Part shown: piece by piece, positions 51,359 to 63,095 of the stretch
How the letters are laid out: each line of letters opens with the position of its first letter
Position numbering within the stretch: position 1 is the stretch's first letter
Source: an uncultured Prevotellaceae bacterium
GTDB lineage: Bacteria; Bacteroidota; Bacteroidia; Bacteroidales; Muribaculaceae
Assembly (NCBI GenBank): GCA_946406035.1
Contig: CAMJJG010000006.1
Location: 1 to 64,000, forward strand
Direction: 5' to 3'
Length of the DNA: 64,000 nt
Notes under the pieces: model-generated
Seen by the model: the letters and a program-made list of their open reading frames with translations, nothing else
The model's database searches: none
Told to the model about the DNA's origin: nothing
Made by a program: the position numbers and the translations under genes

Positions 51359-52062
51359 AATGCTGGAATATTGGTTGTGGGTTGGTTATTCAGATGGTTG
51401 TTCAATTCGTTCTCTAACTCTTGCTCAAGGTCGATGAGCACGATGCTGCCGTCCTCGTCCTGCACGGCACGGAAACCGTTGGCCTCCAGGTCGATGATGA
51501 AGGCGCGGCGCTTGAGGTCGGCCAGTTCGCGTTGCAGGCGCTCGTTCTCGCGGGCAAGTTTGGCATTCTCGGCCTGCAGGCGGCGGTTGCTGGAGGCTTG
51601 TCTCGTGGCCGAGGCAGAGCCTCGACCCACTGGACTTGCTGGCGTAGTTGCTGCCAGCTGCTGTGGCACGGTTTCCACAATGGGAGTGGTGGCTGGAACG
51701 GTGTCTTTGTCTATCTGGGCGGTAACGGCGGACTGCTCGGGCAGGGTGGGGGATGACGGTTGATGGAAAACGGCAGTCGCCACGATGGCGGCGGTGATGC
51801 AGGCTGCTGCCGCGATGCCCCACCAGCGGCGGCCCATCTGGGCAATGAATGGCGTGCGTTGGGGCTCCTGTGCAGGCAGGTTGCCGTCTTCCATGCCGTT
51901 GTCCAGATAGGTGAACATCACCTTGTAGTCCTGCCACTCGTCGGGGATGTCGTCATGGGTGCTGAAGTACCGACGCAGTGCGGCTTCCTCCTCCAGGGTG
52001 GTGAGGCCGTCCATGTATCTGTCGAGCAATGTGCCCGCTTGTTGTTGTGATAACTGTTTCAT
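51355..52062 (-). CDS. Candidate membrane-bound anti-sigma factor
   Basis: The track ORF starts in the sigma gene; ATG 52062 (MKQLSQQQAGTLLDRYMDG) is right and gives 235 residues. The N-terminal cytosolic part (about 1-80, LTTLEEEAALRRYFSTHDDIP) resembles FecR/anti-sigma leaders, without a zinc motif. One membrane helix follows (WWGIAAAACITAAIVATAVF, about 84-103). The periplasmic part has a Thr/Pro/Ala linker and a coiled coil (NRRLQAENAKLARENERLQR). It lies five bases after the sigma gene. The anti-sigma role is inferred from position and topology. Confidence 0.75.
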   Translation of the reverse strand: MKQLSQQQAGTLLDRYMDGLTTLEEEAALRRYFSTHDDIPDEWQDYKVMFTYLDNGMEDGNLPAQEPQRTPFIAQMGRRWWGIAAAACITAAIVATAVFHQPSSPTLPEQSAVTAQIDKDTVPATTPIVETVPQQLAATTPASPVGRGSASATRQASSNRRLQAENAKLARENERLQRELADLKRRAFIIDLEANGFRAVQDEDGSIVLIDLEQELENELNNHLNNQPTTNIPAL

Positions 52063-52067
52063 CGGTT

Positions 52068-52562
52068 TCAGTTCTTTCTTGATTGTTGAATTTCCTTGAG
52101 TAGTTGTCGTCGTGCCCTGGCCAGCAGGGTGTTCACGCTCGATGGCTGGATGCCCAGGATGGTGGCAATCTCCTCGTTGGAGCGGTGCTCCACCTCGCGC
52201 AGCCTGAGTATGGCGTGCTGGGTGTAGGGCAGGTTGCGGATGCGCCCTCTGAGCCATTGCTCGTCCTCGGCTTGCAGCATCAGGTCCAGTGGAGAGGGGA
52301 CCGTGAGTTCTGCAGCCTGGCGCTCATCGAGCGGTAACGGCGGCTTGTGGCGCAGCTGGTTCAGGGTCAGGTGGCGTGCAATCGTCGTGGCATAGCCCTC
52401 GGGATTGTAGAGGCGGGGATCGTCACGCATCTGCCACAAGCGCAGCATCGTCTCCTGGGCGACATCCTGGGCGGCGTCGCTGTCGGCACCCGCTGTCGCG
52501 GCCGCCTTCAGCGCCAGTTTCCTGAGCTGTGGAGCTTGCTGGTTAAATGCGTCTATCGTCAT
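52068..52562 (-). CDS. ECF-type RNA polymerase sigma factor
   Basis: A 164-residue sigma-70 family protein of group IV. Region 2 covers about 5-70 (DAAQDVAQETMLRLWQMRD). A short linker follows, then region 4 (about 105-160) with LRLREVEHRSNEEIATILGIQPSSVNTLLARARRQL. The track start is TTG; ATG 52562 is preferred. No TAnnTTTG box is visible upstream, which would fit autoregulation from an ECF promoter (inference). It heads a four-gene operon with an anti-sigma candidate, a periplasmic protein and an outer-membrane barrel. Confidence 0.92.
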   Translation of the reverse strand: MTIDAFNQQAPQLRKLALKAAATAGADSDAAQDVAQETMLRLWQMRDDPRLYNPEGYATTIARHLTLNQLRHKPPLPLDERQAAELTVPSPLDLMLQAEDEQWLRGRIRNLPYTQHAILRLREVEHRSNEEIATILGIQPSSVNTLLARARRQLLKEIQQSRKN

Positions 52563-52670
52563 CAATATCTCGTCGCTTGTATTGTTGTTACACTATCATA
52601 ACACACGACTACCCCATTTTTAAACAAGGAATCAATAAAAAATATTGTAATGGGCCGTTTTTTGATGGCA

Positions 52671-52705
52671 ACAGGCGTGTCAACCGTTGCGGTTAACACG
52701 CCTGT
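52671..52705. other. Hairpin between secA and the sigma operon
   Basis: ACAGGCGTGT pairs perfectly with ACACGCCTGT, with AACC/GGTT inside. It lies 23 bases after the secA stop in the direction of transcription, without a T tract on that strand. Confidence 0.5.
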
Positions 52706-52727
52706 CATTATTTTGGCGGAACGGGTC

Positions 52728-56063
<3,336 letters not shown>

Positions 56064-56102
56064 TTTTTGTTTTATATTTTGATTTTGTTTTTTTTCAAAC
56101 CG

Positions 56103-56110
56103 CAAAGTTA
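56103..56110 (-). promoter_or_regulatory. -7 box for secA
   Basis: Minus-strand TAACTTTG, 39 bases before ATG 56063. It overlaps the track's extended N-terminus and so supports the shorter start. Confidence 0.65.
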
Positions 56111-56218
56111 TAGTTTTTTGGTCGATTATGGGCTATTAATAATGTATAAATCACCCATGTGACACAAAAACTCGGTTTTTGGGGAGTGAGGAAAAGGTGT
56201 GTGGAGGGGGAGAGAGGT

Positions 56219-57490
56219 TCATGCACGGGTGGGGCCGCGGGTGGGTTTACTCAGGAGCCACACGTTGGCCACCGAGCGCATCACCAGCGCAGCCATCAGC
56301 GGGAAGAAGGCAATATTACCCACTTGAGGCTGCCATGGCCATGCCAGCATGAGCAGTGTAACGATGAGCGCATTTAGGGCATGGAGCCAACGGGCGGCAT
56401 GACGGGTTTTCTTGAACCAGGGCAGCACCGCCAGCAACAGCAGCAGCGGGTTGAGCCACAGGATGTTGATATTGGGAGACGTGGCCTCGTGGGTCGAGAA
56501 GCACATGAGGAAGAATAGGAGGCAACCTGCCAGGCCACCAGTGGCGAACAATATCGTGTCAAACCACTTGGACACATCGCTGCGCCTTGCATCACGGCAT
56601 GTCACGGCGATGGCCAACGCCAGCACGAGCAGAGCGACGGTCATGGGCGAGAGGTACCACGGCGTGGGCGGCCTCACGTTGCCCTCGGTGCTCTTGTCGA
56701 TGGGCACGGTGGTGGCTTTGACCAGTGGCATCGTCACGCTGTCGGTCGTGATGGTGGCTTCTGCTACGGCATCCATCAATAGCATTGGGATGAACATGGT
56801 GGCACGCTGGTCGAGTATTGTGTCGATGTTCCAGCCCAGCACCAGATCGATGCCAAAACGCTCCCATGCATAGTTGCGGCAGTAGTGTGCCAATATGTCA
56901 CGATAGGTGACAGCCGTATCGGTCATTGCGGGATATTGCAATCCCTCGCCCGCTGCCATCTCGATGATGTCGCGGGGACGGGTAGAGCAGTTGTCACTCA
57001 GGAACTTGTAGCGATAAGTGCGATTCTCGGGCTGGGCATTGTTCCACAGGAAGTCTCTGACGGCAATGGCTCTATCTTGGGGCAGATTGAGCTCTTGCTC
57101 GACCATGCGTCGCTCCTCCATGCCCATAGTGGCATAAAATCGGGGCACGGGCTGGCATATATAATCGGTTTCGCCCAGCATGAAACGCCACATGAACGCC
57201 GGCGCTTGAAAGTCAAATACGCCGTAATTGAAGTACAGGTCCACAGGACCTTGCTGAACGCGTATCTCGCTGTGTCCCCAGATGTTGTGTGGCTCACTGC
57301 CAGGATAGAACGTGACAAGACTCACCTTGACCGAATCCTCTTCTAAAGCCTCTTTGGGCATTGATTGGGGAAGTTCGGGCGCAGCCTCAAGTGTACCCGT
57401 TGCACACAGGGCACACAGCATCGTCGTCAGGCAGTAGTAGTGCAAACCGACTTTTGCCTTTTGGCAATATGTCTTCAACATTTGTTGCAT
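56219..57490 (-). CDS. DUF4105 (Lnb N-terminal-like) membrane protein
   Basis: The start is uncertain: the track begins at 57598, but ATG 57490 (MQQMLKTYCQKAK) leads into the likely signal segment LHYYCLTTMLCALCATGTLEA and gives 423 residues. The periplasmic domain (about 45-260) has GSEPHNIWGHSEIRV and FLSDNCSTRPRDIIE, where the His and Cys recall NlpC/P60-like or Lnb-type thiol catalysts (inference). Four or five transmembrane helices fill the C-terminal 150 residues. It lies downstream of rodA across a 600-base gap and ahead of secA, probably as its own unit. Confidence 0.75.
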   Translation of the reverse strand: MQQMLKTYCQKAKVGLHYYCLTTMLCALCATGTLEAAPELPQSMPKEALEEDSVKVSLVTFYPGSEPHNIWGHSEIRVQQGPVDLYFNYGVFDFQAPAFMWRFMLGETDYICQPVPRFYATMGMEERRMVEQELNLPQDRAIAVRDFLWNNAQPENRTYRYKFLSDNCSTRPRDIIEMAAGEGLQYPAMTDTAVTYRDILAHYCRNYAWERFGIDLVLGWNIDTILDQRATMFIPMLLMDAVAEATITTDSVTMPLVKATTVPIDKSTEGNVRPPTPWYLSPMTVALLVLALAIAVTCRDARRSDVSKWFDTILFATGGLAGCLLFFLMCFSTHEATSPNINILWLNPLLLLLAVLPWFKKTRHAARWLHALNALIVTLLMLAWPWQPQVGNIAFFPLMAALVMRSVANVWLLSKPTRGPTRA

Positions 57491-58089
57491 CAATACATTA
57501 TATAATATGGCAAAAACAATGCCAACCGTCATGTAACTAACGTGGAATTCCTCACTGATAGTATATTTGGGCATGAAAAGGATATGGTTCCTCACCAATG
57601 GTCAGGCAAACCGCATCTCATAGCCTGCCCTGTGCAAGCCCCTTCGACCCATCCTTGATAAAGGATTAACACGGCAATCATGGCAATTCTGGGCGCAATT
57701 TTTGTATATATTTTTTCCCGTGAATAGGGGCTTTCCCCCACCTAAAGTGGTAAAATATGCATTTTTTTAATCCTCATACCCTATATTTCTCGTTAAAAAT
57801 TTTGGTGTGTCAAAAATAATTCCGTTCTTTGCATCCGAAATCAAGAAGATATTGCACTTTTCTATACAGATTCTATTCATAAAATTTAAAGTCCCACTCG
57901 TGAGAGCCGGACTTTTCTTTTTGGGAAACGATAAAAGCATTTGGCCCCAGTAGTATTAAATGCTAATTTCGCTAAGAAAAACGTATTTCATTTAAAACTC
58001 TATTCGTGAAATACGCATTAGCCCCGCAGGGTTCGGGCCAACACCTATATCATTGCCTCTTTTTTTTGCCATGAGCGTGTAACCGGCGG
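57491..58089. other. 600-base intergenic region, possible small RNA
   Basis: No credible ORF. The middle is AT-rich. A terminator-like hairpin lies at 57888-57922 and an inverted repeat, GTATTTCA (57983-57990) with TGAAATAC (58007-58014), lies near the rodA 3' end. A short palindrome GTAACC-GGC-GGTTAC spans the rodA stop codon. Confidence 0.5.
57838..57922 (+). ncRNA. Candidate small RNA
   Basis: TTTG at 57801-57804 is 19 bases from a partial -7 box (GTTCTTTG, 57824-57831), which predicts a start near 57838. About 80 bases later AAAGTCC pairs with GGACTTT, with CTC/GAG inside, followed by a T-rich run. There is no start codon with a useful frame. It would be antisense to nothing annotated and opposite in direction to both neighbours. 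Confidence 0.3.
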
Positions 58090-59559
58090 TTACCAGGTGC
58101 CGTAGTTGCCGCGGTCGGCGTCGATGCGCAGCAGGATGAACAGCAGGATGGTGAAGCCCCACAGCGACGAGCCGCCGTAGCTGAAGAACGGCAACGGGAT
58201 GCCGATGACCGGACATAGCCCGATGACCATGCCGATGTTGATGGCTAGGTGGAAGATGAGATAGGATGCCACACAGTAGGCATACACGCGGGCAAACGTC
58301 GAGTGGTTGCGCTCGGCTAGCGTGATGATGCGCAGTATCAATGCCAGGAACAGCAAGAGCACCGCCACGCTGCCAATGAATCCCTGTTCCTCGCCGATGG
58401 TACAGAAGATGAAGTCGGTGTGTTGCTCGGGCACATACTTCAACTTGGTCTGGGTGCCGTTCAGGAATCCCTTACCAGTGATGCCGCCGCTGCCAATGGC
58501 GATTTTGCTCTGATTGACGTTGTAGCCGGCACCGCGTGGGTCATCGGCGATGCCCAGGGTGACCATGATGCGCTTTTGCTGGTGTGGCTCGAGCACCTTG
58601 TTAAATGCAATGTTGACAGTGAACATGAACAGGACCGATGCCGCGGCAAAACAGATGGTGATGAGCACCTTCTTCAAGTCGTCATGCAGCATGCCATAGA
58701 GCAGGTAGAGCAGCGACACGATGATCACCGTCAAGAAGAAGGCATAGCCATTGACGTGAACACCGGCCAGTTCCAGCCCACCGGCGATGGCTCCCGCCGC
58801 CAGGTAGCCCAGCAGCACGTTGCGTCCCAGTATCCATGAGCGGCAATAGACCAGCAGCATGCCCACGATGAGTGCCATGACCATGACAAAGGCGATGACC
58901 ATGCCCAGTGGTATGCCCATGAAGGTGATGGCGGCAAACTTGAGCACCACGACAAAATAGACAACGGCCATCAGGGCGGCAAACAGCACAAACCCCGACA
59001 TGCCCTCGCGGTAGAGCACAAACACCAGTGCCGTGTAAACCAGTGCCGAGCCGGTCTCCTTTTCTAGGATAATGCACAGTATGGGCAACACGATGATGCC
59101 AATGGCGATGGCATAGTTGCGCCACCCGTTAAGCGAGAAGCCGTAGGTGCTGAAGAGTTTGGCCAGGGCCAGGGCCGTGGCCGTCTTGGCAAACTCGGCC
59201 GGTTGCAGGCTCACCGGGCCAAACACCAGCCACGAGCGTGAACCCTTGATGTCGGGCGCGACAAAGATGGTGACTATCAGCAACAGGATCATGAACCCGT
59301 AGAGCGGGTAGGCATATGCCTCATAGATGCGCCTGTCAATCAACAGCAGCGAGAAGCCGATGAGGAACGATAGCCCTGCCCACAGGAATTGCTTGCCCGA
59401 GAACTCGCTCAGGTCGAACATGCTCGCCTTGTCATAGTCATAGGTGGCGGCATAGATGCTCACGGCGCCCGCCACGACCATGATCAGGTAGAGGACCAAC
59501 GTGAACCAGTCCACCGACCTCAATAGGTTGGTATTTTCATCTTCATTCCTGACTTCCAT
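58090..59559 (-). CDS. rodA: Rod shape-determining protein RodA (SEDS glycosyltransferase)
   Basis: Peptidoglycan polymerase of the elongasome, an integral membrane protein of 489 residues with about ten to twelve helices. Family blocks are KGSRSWLVFGPVSLQPAEFAKTATALALAK (about 108-137), LEKETGSALVYTALVFVLYREG and the C-terminal GLCPVIGIPLPFFSYGGSSL. It has an insert of several extra helices between these compared with E. coli RodA (370), as usual in Bacteroidetes. The start overlaps the PBP2 gene by 17 bases. Confidence 0.94.
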   Translation of the reverse strand: MEVRNEDENTNLLRSVDWFTLVLYLIMVVAGAVSIYAATYDYDKASMFDLSEFSGKQFLWAGLSFLIGFSLLLIDRRIYEAYAYPLYGFMILLLIVTIFVAPDIKGSRSWLVFGPVSLQPAEFAKTATALALAKLFSTYGFSLNGWRNYAIAIGIIVLPILCIILEKETGSALVYTALVFVLYREGMSGFVLFAALMAVVYFVVVLKFAAITFMGIPLGMVIAFVMVMALIVGMLLVYCRSWILGRNVLLGYLAAGAIAGGLELAGVHVNGYAFFLTVIIVSLLYLLYGMLHDDLKKVLITICFAAASVLFMFTVNIAFNKVLEPHQQKRIMVTLGIADDPRGAGYNVNQSKIAIGSGGITGKGFLNGTQTKLKYVPEQHTDFIFCTIGEEQGFIGSVAVLLLFLALILRIITLAERNHSTFARVYAYCVASYLIFHLAINIGMVIGLCPVIGIPLPFFSYGGSSLWGFTILLFILLRIDADRGNYGTW

Positions 59560-61465
59560 TGTTGTTTGACACGGGTTTGGATGGTTTCTTATTCTTGTCG
59601 GCCTGGGTGCCGGATGTCATTTTTTTAGCCTTGGGATAGCTGATGGTGTGGCGGCTTGCCATCGCGCGGCCTTGAGCTTGCAGGCCCGGCAGGTTGCCGC
59701 GCAGGTAGCGCTGTATCATTAATGCCCCGATGGGCACGCCATAGGTTGCGCCAAAACCAGCGTTCTCGACATACACGCAAACGGCAATCTTGGGGTCATT
59801 CATCGGCGCAAAGCCCATAAACACCGAGTGGTCACGGCCGTGCGGATTCTGGGCTGTGCCCGTCTTGCCACACACGTCCAGTCCAGGGATGTTGGCACCA
59901 GTGCAGGTGCCTCCCAGCACTGCCATGCGCATGCCCTCGACGATGGCGTTATAGTAGCGCTTGTCGATGTCGGTGTCGTGCCGCTCGAGGCTCTTCTTGA
60001 GCACGCCGACGCCCTCAATGTTCTTCACCACATGGGGCGTGATGTAGAAGCCCCGATTGGCGATGGTGGCGCTCAGGTTGGCGATTTGCAACGGTGTGGC
60101 CAGAATCTCGCCCTGGCCGATGGCGTCACTGATGATGGTCTGGCCGACCCACTTGCCCTCGCCGTAGATTTTGTCATAGAAGGCCGTGTTGGGGATGAAA
60201 CCGCGGCTCTCGCCTGGCATGTCGATGCCCAGCTTGTAGCCATAGCCCATCGATACCATGTGGTTTTTCCACACTTCAAAGGCCTTGCCCGTCGAGCCAT
60301 ACTTGCTGCGCTTGTCCATCATGTACTTGAATCCCCAGCAGAAGTAGGCGTTGCACGACGTCTGCAAGGCGGGCTTGAGCGGGATGGGGGAGCCATGCCC
60401 GTGGCAACCCACGCGCAGGCCGGCATTGACATATCCGCGATGGCACGGAAACACGGTGCTCGTGGTGATGATGCCCTCATCCAGGAAGATCAGGCCCTGT
60501 GTGGGCTTGAAAGTCGATCCAGGGGGGTAGGCCGCCATGATAGAGCGGTCATATAGGGGTTTCAATCGGTTATTGACCAGTTTCTGGTAATTCTTGCCTC
60601 GTTCCTTGCCCATGAGCAGCGACGGGTCAAAACTCGGGCTGGAAATCAATGCCAGAATCTCGCCCGTCTTGGGCTCGATGCACACAATGGCACCCACCTT
60701 GCCTTGCATGAGCAGCTCGCCATAGGCTTGCAGGCCGATGTCGATGCTCAACTTCAAGTTATTGCCGGCGACCGGAGCCACGTCGTCAGCGCCATCGTTG
60801 TAGCGGCCCTTGATCTTGCCAGTGGCGTCGCGGATGAGGATTTCCTTGCCCTTAACACCCCGTAGCCACTTCTCGTAGCTCTTCTCGATACCCAGGTCTC
60901 CGGTATAATCCCCAGGACGGTAGTAGTCATCATGCTCGATGTCGCGCGCATTGACCTCGCGTATGTCGCCCAGCACGTTGGCCGCGACGTGATAGTTGTA
61001 TTGCCTGAGGATGCGTTGCACGACAAAGAAGCCCGGGAAACGGTATAGCTTCTCTTGCAGCCGGCCGTAGTCCTCGGGGGTGAGGTGGTTCATGAACACC
61101 TGTTGGGTAAAGGCCGAGTAGCTGCGGCCCTTCTTCATCTCCAGCCACCGGCGGTCAAACTCCTCGCGGCTGATCTGCACCGTGTTACAGAAGTCGGTCG
61201 TGTCAAACGGGGTCACATCCTTGGGAATCAGCACCAGGTCATACTCGGGCACATTATACACCACCAGCGAGTCGTTACGGTCATAGATGAGGCCTCGCGA
61301 GGGATAGATGACCTTCTCCATGAACGCGTTATTGTCGGCATGGGCCTTATAGGTGCTATCGAGCACCTGCAACTGCACCAGGCGAACGATGTAGATGAGC
61401 ACAATCGCCACGATAAAGCCGCCGATGACCAGCTTGCGCTTCTCGAGGTTATAATCTTTTCTCAC
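59543..61465 (-). CDS. mrdA: Penicillin-binding protein 2 (elongation transpeptidase)
   Basis: Class B PBP that cross-links side-wall peptidoglycan with RodA. It has 640 residues: one N-terminal membrane anchor (LVIGGFIVAIVLIYIVRLVQLQVL), a dimerisation/pedestal domain (about 45-225) and the transpeptidase domain (about 260-610). The active-site motifs are PGSTFKP (SxxK serine), SCNAY (SxN) and KTGTAQNPHG (KTG). The tail is lysine/asparagine-rich. It overlaps both rodA and mreD by 17 bases, so translation of the set is probably coupled. Confidence 0.94.
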   Translation of the reverse strand: MRKDYNLEKRKLVIGGFIVAIVLIYIVRLVQLQVLDSTYKAHADNNAFMEKVIYPSRGLIYDRNDSLVVYNVPEYDLVLIPKDVTPFDTTDFCNTVQISREEFDRRWLEMKKGRSYSAFTQQVFMNHLTPEDYGRLQEKLYRFPGFFVVQRILRQYNYHVAANVLGDIREVNARDIEHDDYYRPGDYTGDLGIEKSYEKWLRGVKGKEILIRDATGKIKGRYNDGADDVAPVAGNNLKLSIDIGLQAYGELLMQGKVGAIVCIEPKTGEILALISSPSFDPSLLMGKERGKNYQKLVNNRLKPLYDRSIMAAYPPGSTFKPTQGLIFLDEGIITTSTVFPCHRGYVNAGLRVGCHGHGSPIPLKPALQTSCNAYFCWGFKYMMDKRSKYGSTGKAFEVWKNHMVSMGYGYKLGIDMPGESRGFIPNTAFYDKIYGEGKWVGQTIISDAIGQGEILATPLQIANLSATIANRGFYITPHVVKNIEGVGVLKKSLERHDTDIDKRYYNAIVEGMRMAVLGGTCTGANIPGLDVCGKTGTAQNPHGRDHSVFMGFAPMNDPKIAVCVYVENAGFGATYGVPIGALMIQRYLRGNLPGLQAQGRAMASRHTISYPKAKKMTSGTQADKNKKPSKPVSNNNGSQE

Positions 61466-61967
61466 GGCGAGTGCTGACTAGACTGTCCAACCCAAAAATG
61501 ATGATAATCGACAACAGGCTGCTGCCGGCGATGTGGGCCAGCGTGAGCGCCACGTTGTGCAGCGTGAAGGCCTGGATGAGGAAAATGAGCGTGCAGTAGA
61601 GCGTGACCAGTGTCGCCATGTACTTGAAATAATCGCCCACGCCCATCGAGTCGACCGATGGTATGGGGATGTTCATGTCGTTCTCTCGGGAGATGAACAT
61701 GTTGAACACCGGGCGCCGCACGGCAGCCATGATAGTACAAGCCAGAGCGTTCATGCCAGGCGTGTTGTTGAAGATGTCGATGAGCAAGCCCGAGAAGAAG
61801 GCTACAGTCAGCACCCATCCGCCATGCAGGTTGACGGGGAGTCTGAGGATCAGGTAGATGAACACCACGGGCATCGCGATGTTGAACAGCACGATCTTGT
61901 TGCACACGAGCTGCATCACCACCAGGGCCAGGAACAGAGCGATGAATTGGATTACGGTCTTGGTCAT
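61449..61967 (-). CDS. mreD: Rod shape-determining protein MreD
   Basis: Inner-membrane protein of the elongasome, 172 residues with about five hydrophobic helices. It is recognised by the central LPVNLHGGWVLTVAFFSGLLIDIFNNTPGMNALACTIMA, where the GLLxDIFxxxxGxNA pattern is typical, and by position between mreC and pbp2. It overlaps mreC by 4 bases and pbp2 by 17. Confidence 0.9.
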   Translation of the reverse strand: MTKTVIQFIALFLALVVMQLVCNKIVLFNIAMPVVFIYLILRLPVNLHGGWVLTVAFFSGLLIDIFNNTPGMNALACTIMAAVRRPVFNMFISRENDMNIPIPSVDSMGVGDYFKYMATLVTLYCTLIFLIQAFTLHNVALTLAHIAGSSLLSIIIIFGLDSLVSTRREKRL

Positions 61968-62983
61968 GGCTGTTCTTCTCCTTGTTCGGGCTCAACGGGT
62001 TGAGCGGATTGGACGGGCTGGGCGGGTAAGGCAGGCTGTGCCTGCTGGGCGGGCTTCTTGGGCTTCTCTTTTTGAGAGGGGGTGGGAACCACGTCGATGA
62101 TCTCGGGCTTGATTTCGGGACGCGTCTCGATGTTGGCCGCGGTGTCGATGCCTTGTTCGGCACGCTTGAGGGCGTCGATCTGATCCTTCATGCTATTGGT
62201 AATGACGCGCACGCTGCTCAGTTGGCCAAAGTTGGCCGTCAGCTTGATGCGCAACGACACGAAACTGTCGCTCATGTCGCGGGCAAGCCCTTCGACGGTG
62301 CCCACGATGATGCCCTCGGGAAATACTGCCGAGTAGCCGCTCGTGACAATGGTGTCACCCTTGTGGTAGGTGATGTGCTTGGGCAACTCCTCGAGCACGG
62401 CCAGTTGGGGACTCTTGCCGTCCCACACCAGCGACCCAAAGAAGCCGCTCCCCTTCAACTTGCAGGAGAGCCTCATGTGCGGGTTCAGGAACGATATCAC
62501 GCGTGCCGCGTGGGGCCCGACGACATTGACGATGCCCACGACGCCATTCTGGTCGATGACACCCATCTCGGGACTCACGCCGTCATAACTGCCGCGGTTG
62601 ATGGTGATGTAGTTGTTGGGCTGGGCGATGCTGTTGCTGATGACCTGGGCCATCACAAACGTGTACTGGCGCAGGGCCGGTTGCAGCAGCGAGTCGGGCG
62701 ACTGCAACGACATGTCACCCATGATGTTGCGCATCTCAATCAATTCCATCTCCAGCGCGGCGTTGCGTTCCTGCAGGCTCTCGTTGATGTCCCGCAGGTG
62801 AAAGTAGGACGTGACGCCGTTGAGCGCCTTGTACACCGCGGCACTCACCGAGTTGGCCGAGGTCAGATAGACGCTCTGCTGGTAGGGGTTATCCTTAAAC
62901 AACAGCACGAGGCTCAGTATCACATAGATAGCAAAAATGAACCACGCACTGTGCTTGACGAAAAAGTTGAGCAGATTATTCAT
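61964..62983 (-). CDS. mreC: Rod shape-determining protein MreC
   Basis: Bitopic scaffold that links MreB to PBP2/RodA. It has 339 residues: one N-terminal helix (SAWFIFAIYVILSLVLLF), a short coiled coil (SLQERNAALEMELIEMRNIM, about 65-85) and the beta domain (about 105-275) with ITINRGSYDGVSPEMGVIDQNGVVGIV. An unusual C-terminal extension (about 295-339) is rich in Pro, Gln, Ala and Glu (KPAQQAQPALPAQPVQSAQP). It is downstream of mreB by 112 bases, a gap with repeated AAAACTT-type words. Confidence 0.93.
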   Translation of the reverse strand: MNNLLNFFVKHSAWFIFAIYVILSLVLLFKDNPYQQSVYLTSANSVSAAVYKALNGVTSYFHLRDINESLQERNAALEMELIEMRNIMGDMSLQSPDSLLQPALRQYTFVMAQVISNSIAQPNNYITINRGSYDGVSPEMGVIDQNGVVGIVNVVGPHAARVISFLNPHMRLSCKLKGSGFFGSLVWDGKSPQLAVLEELPKHITYHKGDTIVTSGYSAVFPEGIIVGTVEGLARDMSDSFVSLRIKLTANFGQLSSVRVITNSMKDQIDALKRAEQGIDTAANIETRPEIKPEIIDVVPTPSQKEKPKKPAQQAQPALPAQPVQSAQPVEPEQGEEQP

Positions 62984-63095
62984 CGTGCCTTTATTAGTTG
63001 TAAGCTCTAGGTTTTATGTTGTAAGTACATTTACTGTCGCCTGGAAAAGTACTGTGTTGGCTAAAAAACTAAAAACTTAAAACTAAAAACCAGAG

